Part shown: piece after piece, positions 1 to 7,994 of the stretch
Layout: the number at the start of each line of letters is the position of its first letter
How positions within the stretch are numbered: position 1 is the stretch's first letter
NCBI RefSeq assembly: GCF_004152845.1
Contig: NZ_SEON01000009.1
Span: 124,001 to 188,000 of the forward strand
Direction of reading: 5' to 3'
Source: Sphingobium fuliginis
GTDB lineage: Bacteria > Pseudomonadota > Alphaproteobacteria > Sphingomonadales > Sphingomonadaceae
DNA length: 64,000 nt
Program-made: the position numbers and the translations under genes
The notes under the pieces: generated by a model
Databases searched by the model: none
What the model saw: only the letters and a program-made list of their open reading frames with translations
What the model was told of the DNA's origin: nothing

Positions 1-567
1 GCCGCGAACGGCTATCTGATCGACCAGTTCCTGCGCGACGGCAGCAACCATCGCGACGATATTTATGGCGGTTCGATCGAAAATCGCGTGCGCCTGCTGC
101 GGGAGGTGACGCAGGCGGTGGCCGACGCCATCGGTGCGGACCGCGTGTCGGTGCGGCTGTCCCCCAATGGCGAGACGCAGGGCGTCGACGACAGCAATCC
201 TTCCGCACTGTTCGCGGCGGCCGCGGACGTGCTGCAGCAGATCGGCATCGCCTTCCTGGAACTTCGGGAGCCGGGGCCGGACGGGTCCTTCGGCCGGACC
301 GACGTGCCGCGCCAGTCGCCGGTCATCCGCCGGCATTTTTCCGGGCCGCTGATCCTGAACAGCGATTACGACCTGGAGCGGGCGCAGCGGGATCTGGACA
401 GCGGTCTGGCAGACGGCGTGAGCTTCGGGCGCGCTTTCCTGGCCAATCCGGACCTGCCCAAGCGCCTGCGGATCAATGCGCCGCTCAATGGCGCGAACAT
501 GGCGACCTTCTACAGCCAGGGCGAGGAAGGCTATGTCGACTATCCGGCGCTGGAGGAAGCGGCCTGA
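1..567 (+). CDS. Old Yellow Enzyme family alkene reductase (3' part)
   Basis: The window begins inside this gene, and the reading frame is open from base 1 to the TGA at 565-567 (188 residues visible). It starts with the OYE C-terminal-half signature NGYLIDQFL, followed by YGGSIENR and later LILNSDYD and DGVSFGRAFLANPDLP. These elements form the FMN phosphate site and barrel strands 7-8. Family knowledge: an FMN-dependent, NAD(P)H-using reductase of activated C=C bonds (NemA/xenobiotic reductase type), cytosolic. The N-terminal half with the FMN ring contacts lies outside the window, so substrate class cannot be judged. It converges with the riboflavin genes on the other strand. Confidence 0.9.
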   Translation, partial: AANGYLIDQFLRDGSNHRDDIYGGSIENRVRLLREVTQAVADAIGADRVSVRLSPNGETQGVDDSNPSALFAAAADVLQQIGIAFLELREPGPDGSFGRTDVPRQSPVIRRHFSGPLILNSDYDLERAQRDLDSGLADGVSFGRAFLANPDLPKRLRINAPLNGANMATFYSQGEEGYVDYPALEEAA

Positions 568-682
568 ATAGAGGTCTGGGGGGTGAAAAGTGGACACCCC
601 CCTTCACGCCTTAGGAAAGCGGGCGGGATCGGCCAACTTCGGCCTCCCATCCTGGCCCGCCGCAACCTCGAACCGCATAAAG

Positions 683-710
683 AAAGGGGCCGCCCGGCAG
701 CAGCCCCTTT
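683..710 (-). terminator. Hairpin terminator at the end of the riboflavin gene run
   Basis: AAAGGGGC (683-690) pairs with GCCCCTTT (703-710) around a 12-nt loop. Read on the minus strand, the stem is followed by CTTT. It lies 21 bases past the ribH stop, so it probably ends the rib transcript. It may also serve the upstream plus-strand gene. Confidence 0.55.
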
Positions 711-730
711 GCAGACCTTCATCCGGCGTC

Positions 731-1153
731 TCAGGCGCTGAATCTCTCCCGCAGCGCCAGCATGGCGATGGCCGCCTTCGCCGCCTCGCCGCCCTTGTCC
801 TTCTCGTCCCGCCTGGCGCGGGTCAGCGCCTGGGCTTCGTTCTCGACCGTCAATATGCCGTTGCCGATCGGGATGCCGTCCATGCTGAGCGCCATCAGGC
901 CGCGCGCGCTTTCGTTCGACACGACTTCGAAATGATAGGTTTCGCCCCGGATCACCACGCCGATGGCGATGAAGCCGTCATAGCGCCCGGTTTCCGCCGC
1001 CAGCGCCACCGCGCCGGGAATCTCCAGCGCGCCGGGAACCGTCACCACCTCATATTTATGCCCCTCATCCTCCAGCGCGGCGACCGCGCCCTCGATCAGC
1101 AGGTCGTTGAGATGGTCGTAGAAGCGCGCTTCGACGATCAGGAATTTTGCCAT
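731..1153 (-). CDS. ribH: 6,7-dimethyl-8-ribityllumazine synthase
   Basis: Lumazine synthase condenses 3,4-dihydroxy-2-butanone 4-phosphate with the ribitylamino-pyrimidine to give the immediate riboflavin precursor, as a cytosolic multimer. The 140-residue product is about the usual length (140-160). It has the VPGALEIP substrate loop and [12 protein letters not shown], which contains the conserved catalytic histidine, then [18 protein letters not shown]. It is the last gene of a same-strand riboflavin run and starts 11 bases after ribBX ends, so co-transcription is very likely. No nusB follows it, unlike in many alphaproteobacteria. Confidence 0.95.
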   Translation of the reverse strand: MAKFLIVEARFYDHLNDLLIEGAVAALEDEGHKYEVVTVPGALEIPGAVALAAETGRYDGFIAIGVVIRGETYHFEVVSNESARGLMALSMDGIPIGNGILTVENEAQALTRARRDEKDKGGEAAKAAIAMLALRERFSA

Positions 1154-1164
1154 GGATAGGTTCC

Positions 1165-2448
1165 TTAAAGCTCGATCGACCGTTGCCCAACCACGGCCAG
1201 GTCATAGCCGTCAAGCGCGATCAGGCTGTGGTGCGTGTTGCTGAGCAGGATCATGTCATGAACGCCCAGTTCGGCCAGAATCTGCGCCCCCACGCCATAG
1301 TCGCGCAATTCGTCCATGCCGGAGTCGGGCTGGCCCGCATGATGGCGCAGGCTGCGGCTCATGAAATCGCCCGGCGCCTGGGCGGCGAGGACGACGACGA
1401 TGCCGGCTCCCTGCCGGGCGATGATCTCCATCGACTTGGCAAGCAGGCCGTTGCGCGGCCCGGTCGATCCATAGACGTCGTCCAGCAGGGAGAGCTGGTG
1501 CATGCGGACCAGCGTCGGCTCGTCGGGGGAGACATGGCCCTTCTGCAGCACGAGCTGTTCGGTCTGGGTCGCCTTGTTGTAGAAGCTGATCGCCTTCCAG
1601 TCGCCGCCCCACTGGCTGTTGAAGACCGTTTCGGCGCGGCGTTCCACCATATGGTCATGCCGGCGGCGATAGGCGATCAGGTCGCGGATCGTGCCGATCT
1701 TCATCCTGTGCTTCTGGGCGAAGGGGATGAGGTCGTCCAGCCGCGCCATGGTGCCGTCGTCCTTCATCACCTCGCAGATGACGCCCGACGGATTGAGCCC
1801 GGCCAGACGGGCGACATCCACCGCCGCCTCGGTATGGCCGGTGCGGACCAGCACGCCGCCATCCTTCGCCACCAGCGGGAAGACATGACCGGGCGTCACG
1901 ATGTCTTCGGGCCCCTTCGACCCGTCGATCGCGACGGAGATGGTGCGGGCGCGGTCGGCGGCGCTGATGCCGGTGGTCACGCCCTCGCGCGCCTCGATCG
2001 ACACGGTGAAGGCGGTTTCGTGGCGGGTGCCGTTGTTGCGGCTCATCAGTCCCAGGCCCAGATGGTCGACCCGCTCCTTGCTCAACGCCAGGCAGATGAG
2101 GCCGCGGCCATGGGTGGCCATGAAGTTGATCGCGTCGGGCGTCGCCATCTGCGCGGGAATGACCAGGTCGCCCTCATTTTCCCGGTCCTCGTCATCGACC
2201 AGGATGAACATGCGGCCGTTGCGGGCCTCATTGATGATCTCCTCGGGAGAGGCGAGCGCGGTGCCGCCCTCCCGCTTGGCGAGATAGCTTTCCAGCTTGC
2301 CCAGCGTTTCCGCCGTCGGATTCCAGTCCGCCTCGCCCAGCTTGCGCAGGGAATTGGCATGGAGACCCGCCGCGCGGGCAAGGCCGGATCGCGACATGCC
2401 GCCCTCCGTAACCAGCGAACGGACCGTATCGATAAGGGCTGACGACAT
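1165..2448 (-). CDS. ribB: HTH-fused RibBX: 3,4-dihydroxy-2-butanone-4-phosphate synthase with degenerate GTP cyclohydrolase II domain
   Basis: The start at 2448 is preceded by AAGGAG with good spacing; an in-frame upstream start is less likely. The protein is 427 residues in three parts. Residues about 4-57 look like an XRE-type helix-turn-helix ([13 protein letters not shown], then [14 protein letters not shown]). Residues about 68-265 are a DHBP synthase with [29 protein letters not shown] and [13 protein letters not shown], so this reaction (ribulose 5-phosphate to DHBP) should be intact. Residues about 280-427 resemble GTP cyclohydrolase II ([11 protein letters not shown]) but lack the zinc cysteines and the RQEGRGIG segment. 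That is the RibBX architecture, so GTP cyclohydrolase II activity must come from another gene. Confidence 0.9.
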   Translation of the reverse strand: MSSALIDTVRSLVTEGGMSRSGLARAAGLHANSLRKLGEADWNPTAETLGKLESYLAKREGGTALASPEEIINEARNGRMFILVDDEDRENEGDLVIPAQMATPDAINFMATHGRGLICLALSKERVDHLGLGLMSRNNGTRHETAFTVSIEAREGVTTGISAADRARTISVAIDGSKGPEDIVTPGHVFPLVAKDGGVLVRTGHTEAAVDVARLAGLNPSGVICEVMKDDGTMARLDDLIPFAQKHRMKIGTIRDLIAYRRRHDHMVERRAETVFNSQWGGDWKAISFYNKATQTEQLVLQKGHVSPDEPTLVRMHQLSLLDDVYGSTGPRNGLLAKSMEIIARQGAGIVVVLAAQAPGDFMSRSLRHHAGQPDSGMDELRDYGVGAQILAELGVHDMILLSNTHHSLIALDGYDLAVVGQRSIEL

Positions 2449-2485
2449 GCTGAAGACTCCTTCCCACGGCGGGATGGAGCGGCAT

Positions 2486-2503
2486 ATCACATCAAGATGT
2501 GAT
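2486..2503. promoter_or_regulatory. Perfect 18-bp palindrome upstream of ribBX
   Basis: ATCACATC-AA-GATGTGAT is a perfect dyad located 38-55 bases upstream of the ribBX start codon, in the 70-base gap after ribE. A further half-site-like ATCACATT begins at 2518, exactly 32 bases from the start of the first arm (about three helical turns). The spacing and symmetry suggest a protein operator. The HTH domain encoded by the next gene is the obvious candidate binder, but that is inference. Confidence 0.5.
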
Positions 2504-2518
2504 TATGGCAAGCAATAA

Positions 2519-3133
2519 TCACATTGAGCGAGAGCGAAGGCTCTGCATCCGGTCGAGATAGCGCGCCAGCACATCGATCTCCAGATTGAAGGCGCGGCCC
2601 CGCGTCAGGCTGTCCAGCGTCGTCGCGGCGGCCGTGTGCGGGATGATGTTCAGGCCGAAATGGACGGAGCCGTCCGCCTGATCCTCCACCGTGTTGACGG
2701 TCAGCGAAATGCCGTCGACGGTGATCGAACCCTTGGCCGCCAGAGCGGGGGCCAGCGCGGCGGGCGCGGCGATGACAAGGCGGGTCGAATCGCCCTCATG
2801 CGCGGCGGACACCAAAGTGCCGATGCCGTCGACATGGCCAGTGACGATATGGCCGCCCAACTCATCCCCGACCTTGAGCGCGCGTTCCAGGTTGAGGCGG
2901 CCGCCCTGGTCCCACAGGCCCGGCGCCGTGCGAGCGACGGTTTCGGCCGACAGGTCGACCGCGAACCAGTCGGCGCCCTTCTCCACCACCGTCAGGCAGG
3001 CGCCCGAACAGGCGATGGACGCGCCGATGGCGACCGATTCCATGTCATAGGCGCAGCCGATCGCCAGCCGCAGGTCGCCGCGCTGTTCATGGGTGCGGAT
3101 GGTGCCGATGTCGGTGATGATGCCGGTGAACAT
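2519..3133 (-). CDS. ribE: Riboflavin synthase alpha chain
   Basis: This enzyme performs the last step of riboflavin synthesis: dismutation of two lumazine molecules to riboflavin and the pyrimidine. The 204-residue protein starts MFTGIITDIGTI and has the duplicated lumazine-binding barrels typical of the family (first about 1-95, with IACSGACLTV; second about 96-190, with GHIVTGHVDGIGTL and ITVDGISLTVN). Length matches the family. It sits 62 bases downstream of ribD and 70 bases upstream of ribBX on the same strand. Confidence 0.95.
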   Translation of the reverse strand: MFTGIITDIGTIRTHEQRGDLRLAIGCAYDMESVAIGASIACSGACLTVVEKGADWFAVDLSAETVARTAPGLWDQGGRLNLERALKVGDELGGHIVTGHVDGIGTLVSAAHEGDSTRLVIAAPAALAPALAAKGSITVDGISLTVNTVEDQADGSVHFGLNIIPHTAAATTLDSLTRGRAFNLEIDVLARYLDRMQSLRSRSM

Positions 3134-3195
3134 GAGGAGCGCCTTGCTTGTGTTCCGTTGGCCGCGCCCGGAAGGGGCGGGGCTTTCGGGGTGAT

Positions 3196-4149
3196 CTAGG
3201 CGTTCCGGCTGCGGAGGTAAACCTCCAGCCGATCATCGCCCAGCCGCCGTTCGTCGTCGAGCCGCCAGCGGCCATGCGCGCCGGCCAGATCGGTCAGGCC
3301 GATGTCACCCATCCCGGCAAGCCCGGCGCCGATCAGGATCGGCGCGCGATAGAGCAGCAGGCGGTCGACCAGATCGGCGCGCAGGAAGGCGGCGGCGGTC
3401 TGTGCCCCCCCCTCGACCAGCAGATGGTCGACATGCGGCAGGGCGGCGATGTCTTCCGGCGCGGCAATGCTATCCCACCCCTCAGGCGCGTCGCCATGGC
3501 TGAGCAGCACGCGCCGGGGCGAGCGGTCCTCCAGGCCGGCCAGGCGCACATCCAGCCGGGGCGCGTCGGTGCGCAGCGTGCCGCCGCCAACCAATATGGC
3601 GTCATGCCGTGCCCGTTCCACATGGGCATGGGCACGGGCGTCCGGACCGGTGATCCAGCGGCTGGACCCATCGGCCAGCGCGATCCGGCCGTCGAGCGAC
3701 AGGCCCAGCTTGAGCGTCACGGCCGGGCGGCCCAATGTCTGGCGCAGCACGAAACCGCGCATCGCGGCGGCGGCTTCCTGCGCCATCAGCCCCATTTCGA
3801 CCACGATGCCGCGCTTGCGCAGCCAGGCGGCGCCCTGCCCGTCGGTGCGCGGATCGGGATCGCGCAGGGCGATGACGACGCGGCGGACGCCTGCCCGCGC
3901 CATCAGGTCGGCACAGCGCGGACCGCGCGGGGAAAGGTGGAAACAGGGCTCCAGCGTCACATAGGCGGTGGCGCCGCGGGCGCGGTCCATGGCCTCCTCA
4001 AGCGCCTGCGCCTCGGCATGGGGGCGGCCGCCCTTTTGCGTCCAGCCGCGCCCGACCACATGCCCGTCCTTCACGATCAGGCAGCCGACATTGGGATTGG
4101 GCGTGGAAAGGCCGCGTCCCCGTTCGGAAAGCGCAATGGCGGCGGCCAT
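3196..4149 (-). CDS. ribD: Bifunctional riboflavin deaminase/reductase RibD
   Basis: RibD deaminates and then reduces the pyrimidine intermediate after GTP cyclohydrolase II. The N-terminal deaminase has TPNPNVG, HAE (His44, Glu46) and the zinc cysteines in LEPCFHLSPRGPRC (Cys69, Cys79). From about residue 145 the reductase domain shows TLKLGLSLDGRIA, ILVGGGTLRTDAP and LLVEGGAQTAAAFL. I chose the ATG at 4149 because it is the first usual start codon after the preceding gene's stop and has AGGA upstream. The frame is open further upstream but lacks ATG/GTG/TTG there. The 317-residue product is slightly short at the N-terminus compared with relatives. Confidence 0.93.
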   Translation of the reverse strand: MAAAIALSERGRGLSTPNPNVGCLIVKDGHVVGRGWTQKGGRPHAEAQALEEAMDRARGATAYVTLEPCFHLSPRGPRCADLMARAGVRRVVIALRDPDPRTDGQGAAWLRKRGIVVEMGLMAQEAAAAMRGFVLRQTLGRPAVTLKLGLSLDGRIALADGSSRWITGPDARAHAHVERARHDAILVGGGTLRTDAPRLDVRLAGLEDRSPRRVLLSHGDAPEGWDSIAAPEDIAALPHVDHLLVEGGAQTAAAFLRADLVDRLLLYRAPILIGAGLAGMGDIGLTDLAGAHGRWRLDDERRLGDDRLEVYLRSRNA

Positions 4150-4205
4150 GAAGCGCCGGTCCTGAGCGGGATCGGCGGGGGGCAGGACGCTTTTGGATCG
4201 GGCGC

Positions 4206-4733
4206 TCAGGGCTGGGCCGCCCCGCTCTGGGCTGCTCCGGGGACGGATTTCTCCGCAGCCTCGGCCTTGGCCAGCCGGGCGTCGAGCTGGGCGTTGATCT
4301 GCTTCAATGCTTCCTTGCGGCGGGCGGTGTTGCGGGCCTCGTCCTTCTTCCAGTCGATGCCGAAAATATCGGCCACGCCCTGCATTTCCTTCTGCTTCTT
4401 CTCGATCGCCGCCTCCCGCTTGGCGAGGTCGATCTTCTGCTGGAGGATGATCGCCGCGTCGGACCGGCTGGAGTCCCAGCTCTGGACATAGAATATCTGG
4501 TTGCGCGTCGGCATGGTGTTGGTGTTGGCGTCGACGATGAAGGCCCAGATGATGACCCAGGTGACCGCGACGGACAGGCCGAGCAGCGGCCATTTATGAG
4601 GCCGGTTCTCACGAAAATAGCTCCACAGGTCGCTCATCGCGCTCTTGGGAGACACCGGACGGGGGAAGATCGCCATCGCGCCGATATAGGGTAAGGCGGG
4701 GCCGGATGCAAAAGCGCTGTTGCTGTCCGTCAT
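4206..4733 (-). CDS. Single-pass membrane protein with C-terminal coiled coil, function unknown
   Basis: I do not recognise a named family. The 175-residue product from the ATG at 4733 (GGAAA upstream) has a roughly 55-residue N-terminal segment, one hydrophobic helix (WPLLGLSVAVTWVIIWAFIV) and then a long charged helix rich in Lys, Glu, Ala and Gln. The helix is probably a coiled coil (IILQQKIDLAKREAAIEKKQ region), and the tail is Ala/Gly/Gln. The topology suggests a cytoplasmic N-terminus with the helix outside or near the membrane. It is 26 bases after tonB and 56 bases before ribD. Linkage to riboflavin synthesis may be positional only. Confidence 0.75.
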   Translation of the reverse strand: MTDSNSAFASGPALPYIGAMAIFPRPVSPKSAMSDLWSYFRENRPHKWPLLGLSVAVTWVIIWAFIVDANTNTMPTRNQIFYVQSWDSSRSDAAIILQQKIDLAKREAAIEKKQKEMQGVADIFGIDWKKDEARNTARRKEALKQINAQLDARLAKAEAAEKSVPGAAQSGAAQP

Positions 4734-4759
4734 GATTTCCGGCCCCTTCCTGTTGGATT

Positions 4760-5452
4760 TCAGACGTCTGCCAGGCGGAAATGGACGGTCAGCACCTTGG
4801 TCGAACTGACCGGCACGCCATCCCGAGTCGCCGGGCGGAAGCGCCATTTGCGCAGGGCATGGCGCTGGGTGGCGATCCAGAAGGCCTCGTCCGCCGCCGA
4901 CAGCCGCTCTATGTCGGTGACGCGCCCGTCGGGGCCGATGGTGACGCGGACCACCACCTTGCCCTCCATCCCCTGCCGGATCATCGCACCGGGATAGTCG
5001 GGCTGGAACGCGGCCAGCGCGCGGGGATCGATGGTGGCATCGGCCAGCACCGGTTCGGGCGTCGGCGGGACTATGGGCGGCATGATCGTGCCCGTGCCGG
5101 AATCGCCGGCGGCCATGCCATCGTCCGCCTTCGTCGTGAAGCCCGTCGGCGGCGGCGGGACGACGGGCTTGTCCACCACGGTCGGATGGGATTTGGTTCG
5201 CGGCAGGGGTTTGGAGTCGTTTTCCGGCTGCTGCTGTTCCGGGGGCGGCGGCGTATCGTCCACCGGATAGGTCAGCAGCGGCGGTGGATCGCGGAAGACA
5301 TCGACCACTTCCTTGGGCATCAGCAGATAGGCCCCGACCACCAGCGCATGGACGGCGATCGCCCCGCCTATGCCGAAGGAAGATCGGTTGCCGCCGCTAT
5401 AGCCGGAAACCTGAGCCTGCCCACCTGCTGTCCGCAACGTCATCAGTCGCAT
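4760..5452 (-). CDS. tonB: TonB-family energy transducer
   Basis: TonB proteins pass energy from ExbB/ExbD in the inner membrane to outer-membrane receptors. The start at 5452 has a strong GGAGG ribosome site. The 230-residue product has an N-terminal anchor (GGAIAVHALVVGAYLLM), a Pro-rich periplasmic spacer at about 55-130 (PPPPEQQQ, VVPPPPTG) and a C-terminal TonB domain (YPGAMIRQGMEGKVVVRVTI, then LRKWRFRPA). No exbB/exbD is nearby. A double palindromic operator lies 44-78 bases upstream of the start codon, so expression is probably controlled by a dedicated regulator. Confidence 0.9.
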   Translation of the reverse strand: MRLMTLRTAGGQAQVSGYSGGNRSSFGIGGAIAVHALVVGAYLLMPKEVVDVFRDPPPLLTYPVDDTPPPPEQQQPENDSKPLPRTKSHPTVVDKPVVPPPPTGFTTKADDGMAAGDSGTGTIMPPIVPPTPEPVLADATIDPRALAAFQPDYPGAMIRQGMEGKVVVRVTIGPDGRVTDIERLSAADEAFWIATQRHALRKWRFRPATRDGVPVSSTKVLTVHFRLADV

Positions 5453-5495
5453 ATCGCACCCTCCTGTCATGCGATCCTTCCCGGATCGACATGTC

Positions 5496-5530
5496 ATGTT
5501 ACAACATATTTCCATGATATGTTGCAACAT
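5496..5530 (-). promoter_or_regulatory. Tandem ATGTTRCAACAT dyads in front of tonB
   Basis: ATGTTACAACAT (5496-5507) and ATGTTGCAACAT (5519-5530) are each near-perfect or perfect dyads. Their centres are 23 bases apart, and together they form a larger inverted repeat whose 14-base arms differ at one position. This is a typical two-dimer operator layout. The binding protein is not identifiable from the window. Confidence 0.6.
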
Positions 5531-5867
5531 TAATTTTTGGGCATTTCCAACGGTGACAGCCCCAGGTGCTGCCTCAAATTGCCCGAGAACGCTCCAGCTT
5601 GTAGTCATTGGCGGGAGGAGACGAATTGGGCGCTGACAGACCGCTTTCCCCCGTTTGCCCTGAGCCTGTCGAGCCGAAGGCGGCGAAGCCAAGGACTTCA
5701 TTTCTCCTTGAAACTGTGGCGCCGGTCGTACCCCCCGTGGCTGTGCCGATCGCGGCGTCCCGGCTCGCCTTGCTGTCGGGCGCCTGCTGCTGGGCATCAT
5801 CGCGCACTGATTTGTGGACCTTCCAAGACAGCCCGCTATAAGGGCCTGCTAACGCTTCGGAGGAAAC
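5531..5867. other. Intergenic region between divergent tonB and ssb
   Basis: I find no convincing gene here. It holds a repeat-like element (CCCTGAGCCTGTCGAGCCGAAGG, split in the genome as CCCTGAGCCTGTCGAG plus CCGAAGG) at about 5658-5680, related to elements near 30.25 and 39.24 kb. A -10-like GCTATAAGGGC starts at 5835, with a poor TTGTGG -35 candidate 19 bases upstream of TATAAG. GGAGGAAAC precedes the ssb start. Confidence 0.5.
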
Positions 5868-6437
5868 ATGGCGGGTTCGGTCAACAAGGTTATTCTGGTG
5901 GGCAATCTGGGCGCGGACCCGGAGGTGAAGAGCTTTCAGAATGGCGGCAAGGTGTGCAACCTGCGGATCGCGACCTCCGAAAGCTGGAAGGACCGCATGT
6001 CGGGCGAGCGCAAGGAACGCACCGAATGGCACAGCGTCGCCATCTTCTCCGAGGGGCTGGCGGGCGTGGCGGAACGCTTCCTGCGCAAGGGATCGAAAGT
6101 CTATCTGGAAGGCCAGCTGCGCACCCGCAAATGGCAGGACCAGTCGGGCAATGACCGCTATACCACCGAAGTGGTGCTGCAGGGGCCGGGCGCGGTGCTG
6201 ACCATGCTGGACGGCGCGCCGGGCGGCGGCGGTCAGGGAGGCGGCTTCGGCGGTGGCGGCCGCTCGCAGGGCGGCGGCGACTGGAGCGGCGGGTCGAGCG
6301 GCTTTGGCGGCGGCGATTATGACGATTTCGGCGGCGGCGGCTTTGGCGGCGGTTCCGGCCGCTCTTCCGGCGGCGGACGCGGCGGCGCTGGCGGGCCCAA
6401 TTTCGACAATGACCTGGACGATGAAGTGCCGTTCTGA
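5868..6437 (+). CDS. ssb: Single-stranded DNA-binding protein
   Basis: SSB coats single-stranded DNA in replication, repair and recombination and recruits partners through its C-terminal tip. The 189-residue protein has the OB fold at residues about 1-110 ([27 protein letters not shown]). A very glycine-rich linker follows at about 118-175, with repeated GGG and SGG blocks. The acidic tip DLDDEVPF matches the conserved D-D-x-(I/V)-P-F ending. GGAGG precedes the ATG. It stands alone between tonB and rsmB with its own terminator. Confidence 0.97.
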   Translation: MAGSVNKVILVGNLGADPEVKSFQNGGKVCNLRIATSESWKDRMSGERKERTEWHSVAIFSEGLAGVAERFLRKGSKVYLEGQLRTRKWQDQSGNDRYTTEVVLQGPGAVLTMLDGAPGGGGQGGGFGGGGRSQGGGDWSGGSSGFGGGDYDDFGGGGFGGGSGRSSGGGRGGAGGPNFDNDLDDEVPF

Positions 6438-6463
6438 GGGCATTTTCCTGAAAGAAGGATGAG

Positions 6464-6493
6464 CGCCCCCGCCCGGAAGGATGGGGCGTTTTT
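6464..6493 (+). terminator. Intrinsic terminator after ssb
   Basis: CGCCCC (6464-6469) pairs with GGGGCG (6483-6488), followed by a run of T with one C. The hairpin begins 27 bases past the ssb stop. Confidence 0.7.
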
Positions 6494-6660
6494 CTTTTGG
6501 TGGTCGGGCGGGATGGCGAAGGTCGATGGCCGGCCTGGTGAACCGCGTTGCTGCGCCGGCGTCGGGACGAGCCTGGCGCGCGTGATCCCCGCGACCGGCA
6601 AATATGCGCCAGCCGCCAACAAAACTTACTTTCCCCGGCATTTTGCCCTAGGCGCTTCCC

Positions 6661-7950
6661 ATGCCCCGCCCTTTCCGCCCCGAGGACGTCCCCGGCCTCC
6701 CCGCCCGCCGCGCAGCGCTTCGCCTGCTCGACGCCGTGCTTCGGCGCGGCGATCCGCTTGAGCTGGCGCTGCATGGCGCGGCGCAGGGGCTTGCTCCCGC
6801 CGACCGGGCGCTGGTTCACGCCATCGCTGCCGAGACGCTGCGCCACCTGCCCGATCTCGACGCGCTGATCGACAGCGCCACGCGCCAGCCGCTGCCGCAC
6901 GACGCCAAGGCGCGCATGGTCCTGCGCATCGCCCTTATCCAGGTGCTGGCGCTGGGCACCGCGCCGCACGCCGCCATCGCCACCGCCCTGCCGCTGGTGG
7001 ATGGCGGTCCGCGCAAGCTGGTGCATGGCGTCTTCGGCACGCTGACCCGCGCCGATCCGGCGCTTCCCTCACCCCCCACCCTGCCGCCGGAGACCGCCAG
7101 CCGCTGGGCCGCGCAATGGGGGGACGCCATGCCGCAGGCCGCCGCGCACGCCTATGGCCAGCGTCCGCCGGTCGACATCAGCCTTCGCGATCCCGCCCGG
7201 ACCGCGCATTGGGCCGAAGCGCTCAACGGCCGGAGCCTTGCCCCCGGGCATGTCCGCCTGCCCGAAGGTGCAGCGATCCCCGACCTGCCCGGCTTCAGCG
7301 AAGGCGCCTGGTGGGTGCAGGATCTGGCCGCCTCCACCCCCGCGCGCCTGTTGGGCTTGGGCGAGGGACGCCACGTCCTCGACCTCTGTGCCGCGCCCGG
7401 CGGCAAGACGATGCAGCTCGCCGCCGCGGGGTGGCGCGTCACGGCGGTCGACCAGTCGAAGAAGCGCCTTGAACGATTGGACGAAAATCTGGCGCGTACC
7501 GGCCTTTCCGCCGCCATCGTGCAGGGCGACCTGCGCGCATGGGAACCCGATGGGGCGGCCGACGCCATCCTGCTCGACGCGCCCTGCACCGCAACCGGCA
7601 TCTATCGCCGGCATCCCGACGTGCTGCACCGCATCGGCCCGCGCCAGATCGCGGAGCTGGCCGAACTCCAGACCGAACTGCTGGCTCGCGCTGCGGCATG
7701 GCTGAAGCCGGGCGGCACGCTGATCTACGCCACCTGCTCGCTCGAACGGGCCGAGGGCGAGGAGCAGGTCGCCCGCTTCATCGACGCCCGGCCGGATTTC
7801 AGCCCGCTGCCCGCGACGCCCGGCGAGCTGCCCGACGGCATCGTGCCGACGGCGCAAGGATGGGTCCGCACCCTGCCGGACAGCCTTGCCGCGCAGGGCG
7901 GAACCGACGGCTTTTTCGTTGCAAGGCTGATACGATCCACTAAGCCTTAA
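6661..7950 (+). CDS. rsmB: 16S rRNA (cytosine-C5) methyltransferase, RsmB/NOP family
   Basis: This is an S-adenosylmethionine-dependent RNA m5C methyltransferase of 429 residues. The N-terminal third (about 10-140) looks like the NusB-type RNA-binding domain usual in RsmB (RRAALRLLDAVLRRG, ADRALVHAIAAETLRH). The catalytic domain has VLDLCAAPGGKTMQLA (SAM site), DAPCTATGIYRRHPD and YATCSLERAEGE, giving both conserved cysteines. It ends 44 bases before the PAS gene. A CCTAGG lies eight bases before the ATG with no clear ribosome site, so the mRNA may have a very short leader. Confidence 0.9.
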   Translation: MPRPFRPEDVPGLPARRAALRLLDAVLRRGDPLELALHGAAQGLAPADRALVHAIAAETLRHLPDLDALIDSATRQPLPHDAKARMVLRIALIQVLALGTAPHAAIATALPLVDGGPRKLVHGVFGTLTRADPALPSPPTLPPETASRWAAQWGDAMPQAAAHAYGQRPPVDISLRDPARTAHWAEALNGRSLAPGHVRLPEGAAIPDLPGFSEGAWWVQDLAASTPARLLGLGEGRHVLDLCAAPGGKTMQLAAAGWRVTAVDQSKKRLERLDENLARTGLSAAIVQGDLRAWEPDGAADAILLDAPCTATGIYRRHPDVLHRIGPRQIAELAELQTELLARAAAWLKPGGTLIYATCSLERAEGEEQVARFIDARPDFSPLPATPGELPDGIVPTAQGWVRTLPDSLAAQGGTDGFFVARLIRSTKP

Positions 7951-7994
7951 CCAAGCAACCCTATGGTGCGATCCGGCATTCAGAAAGACCTGCC

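Noticed and set aside
1147-2442. 431-codon open frame on the plus strand opposite ribBX
   Set aside because: Complementary frame of a high-GC gene; no family pattern, no ribosome site, composition rich in His/Arg/Gln/Asp as expected of an antisense frame.
2486-2503. CRP/FNR site at the ribBX palindrome
   Set aside because: The half-sites face the wrong way: TCACA-N6-TGTGA rather than TGTGA-N6-TCACA.
2449-2518. FMN riboswitch before riboflavin genes
   Set aside because: The gap is only 70 bases and lacks the conserved multi-stem RFN layout; the region upstream of ribD likewise shows no such structure.
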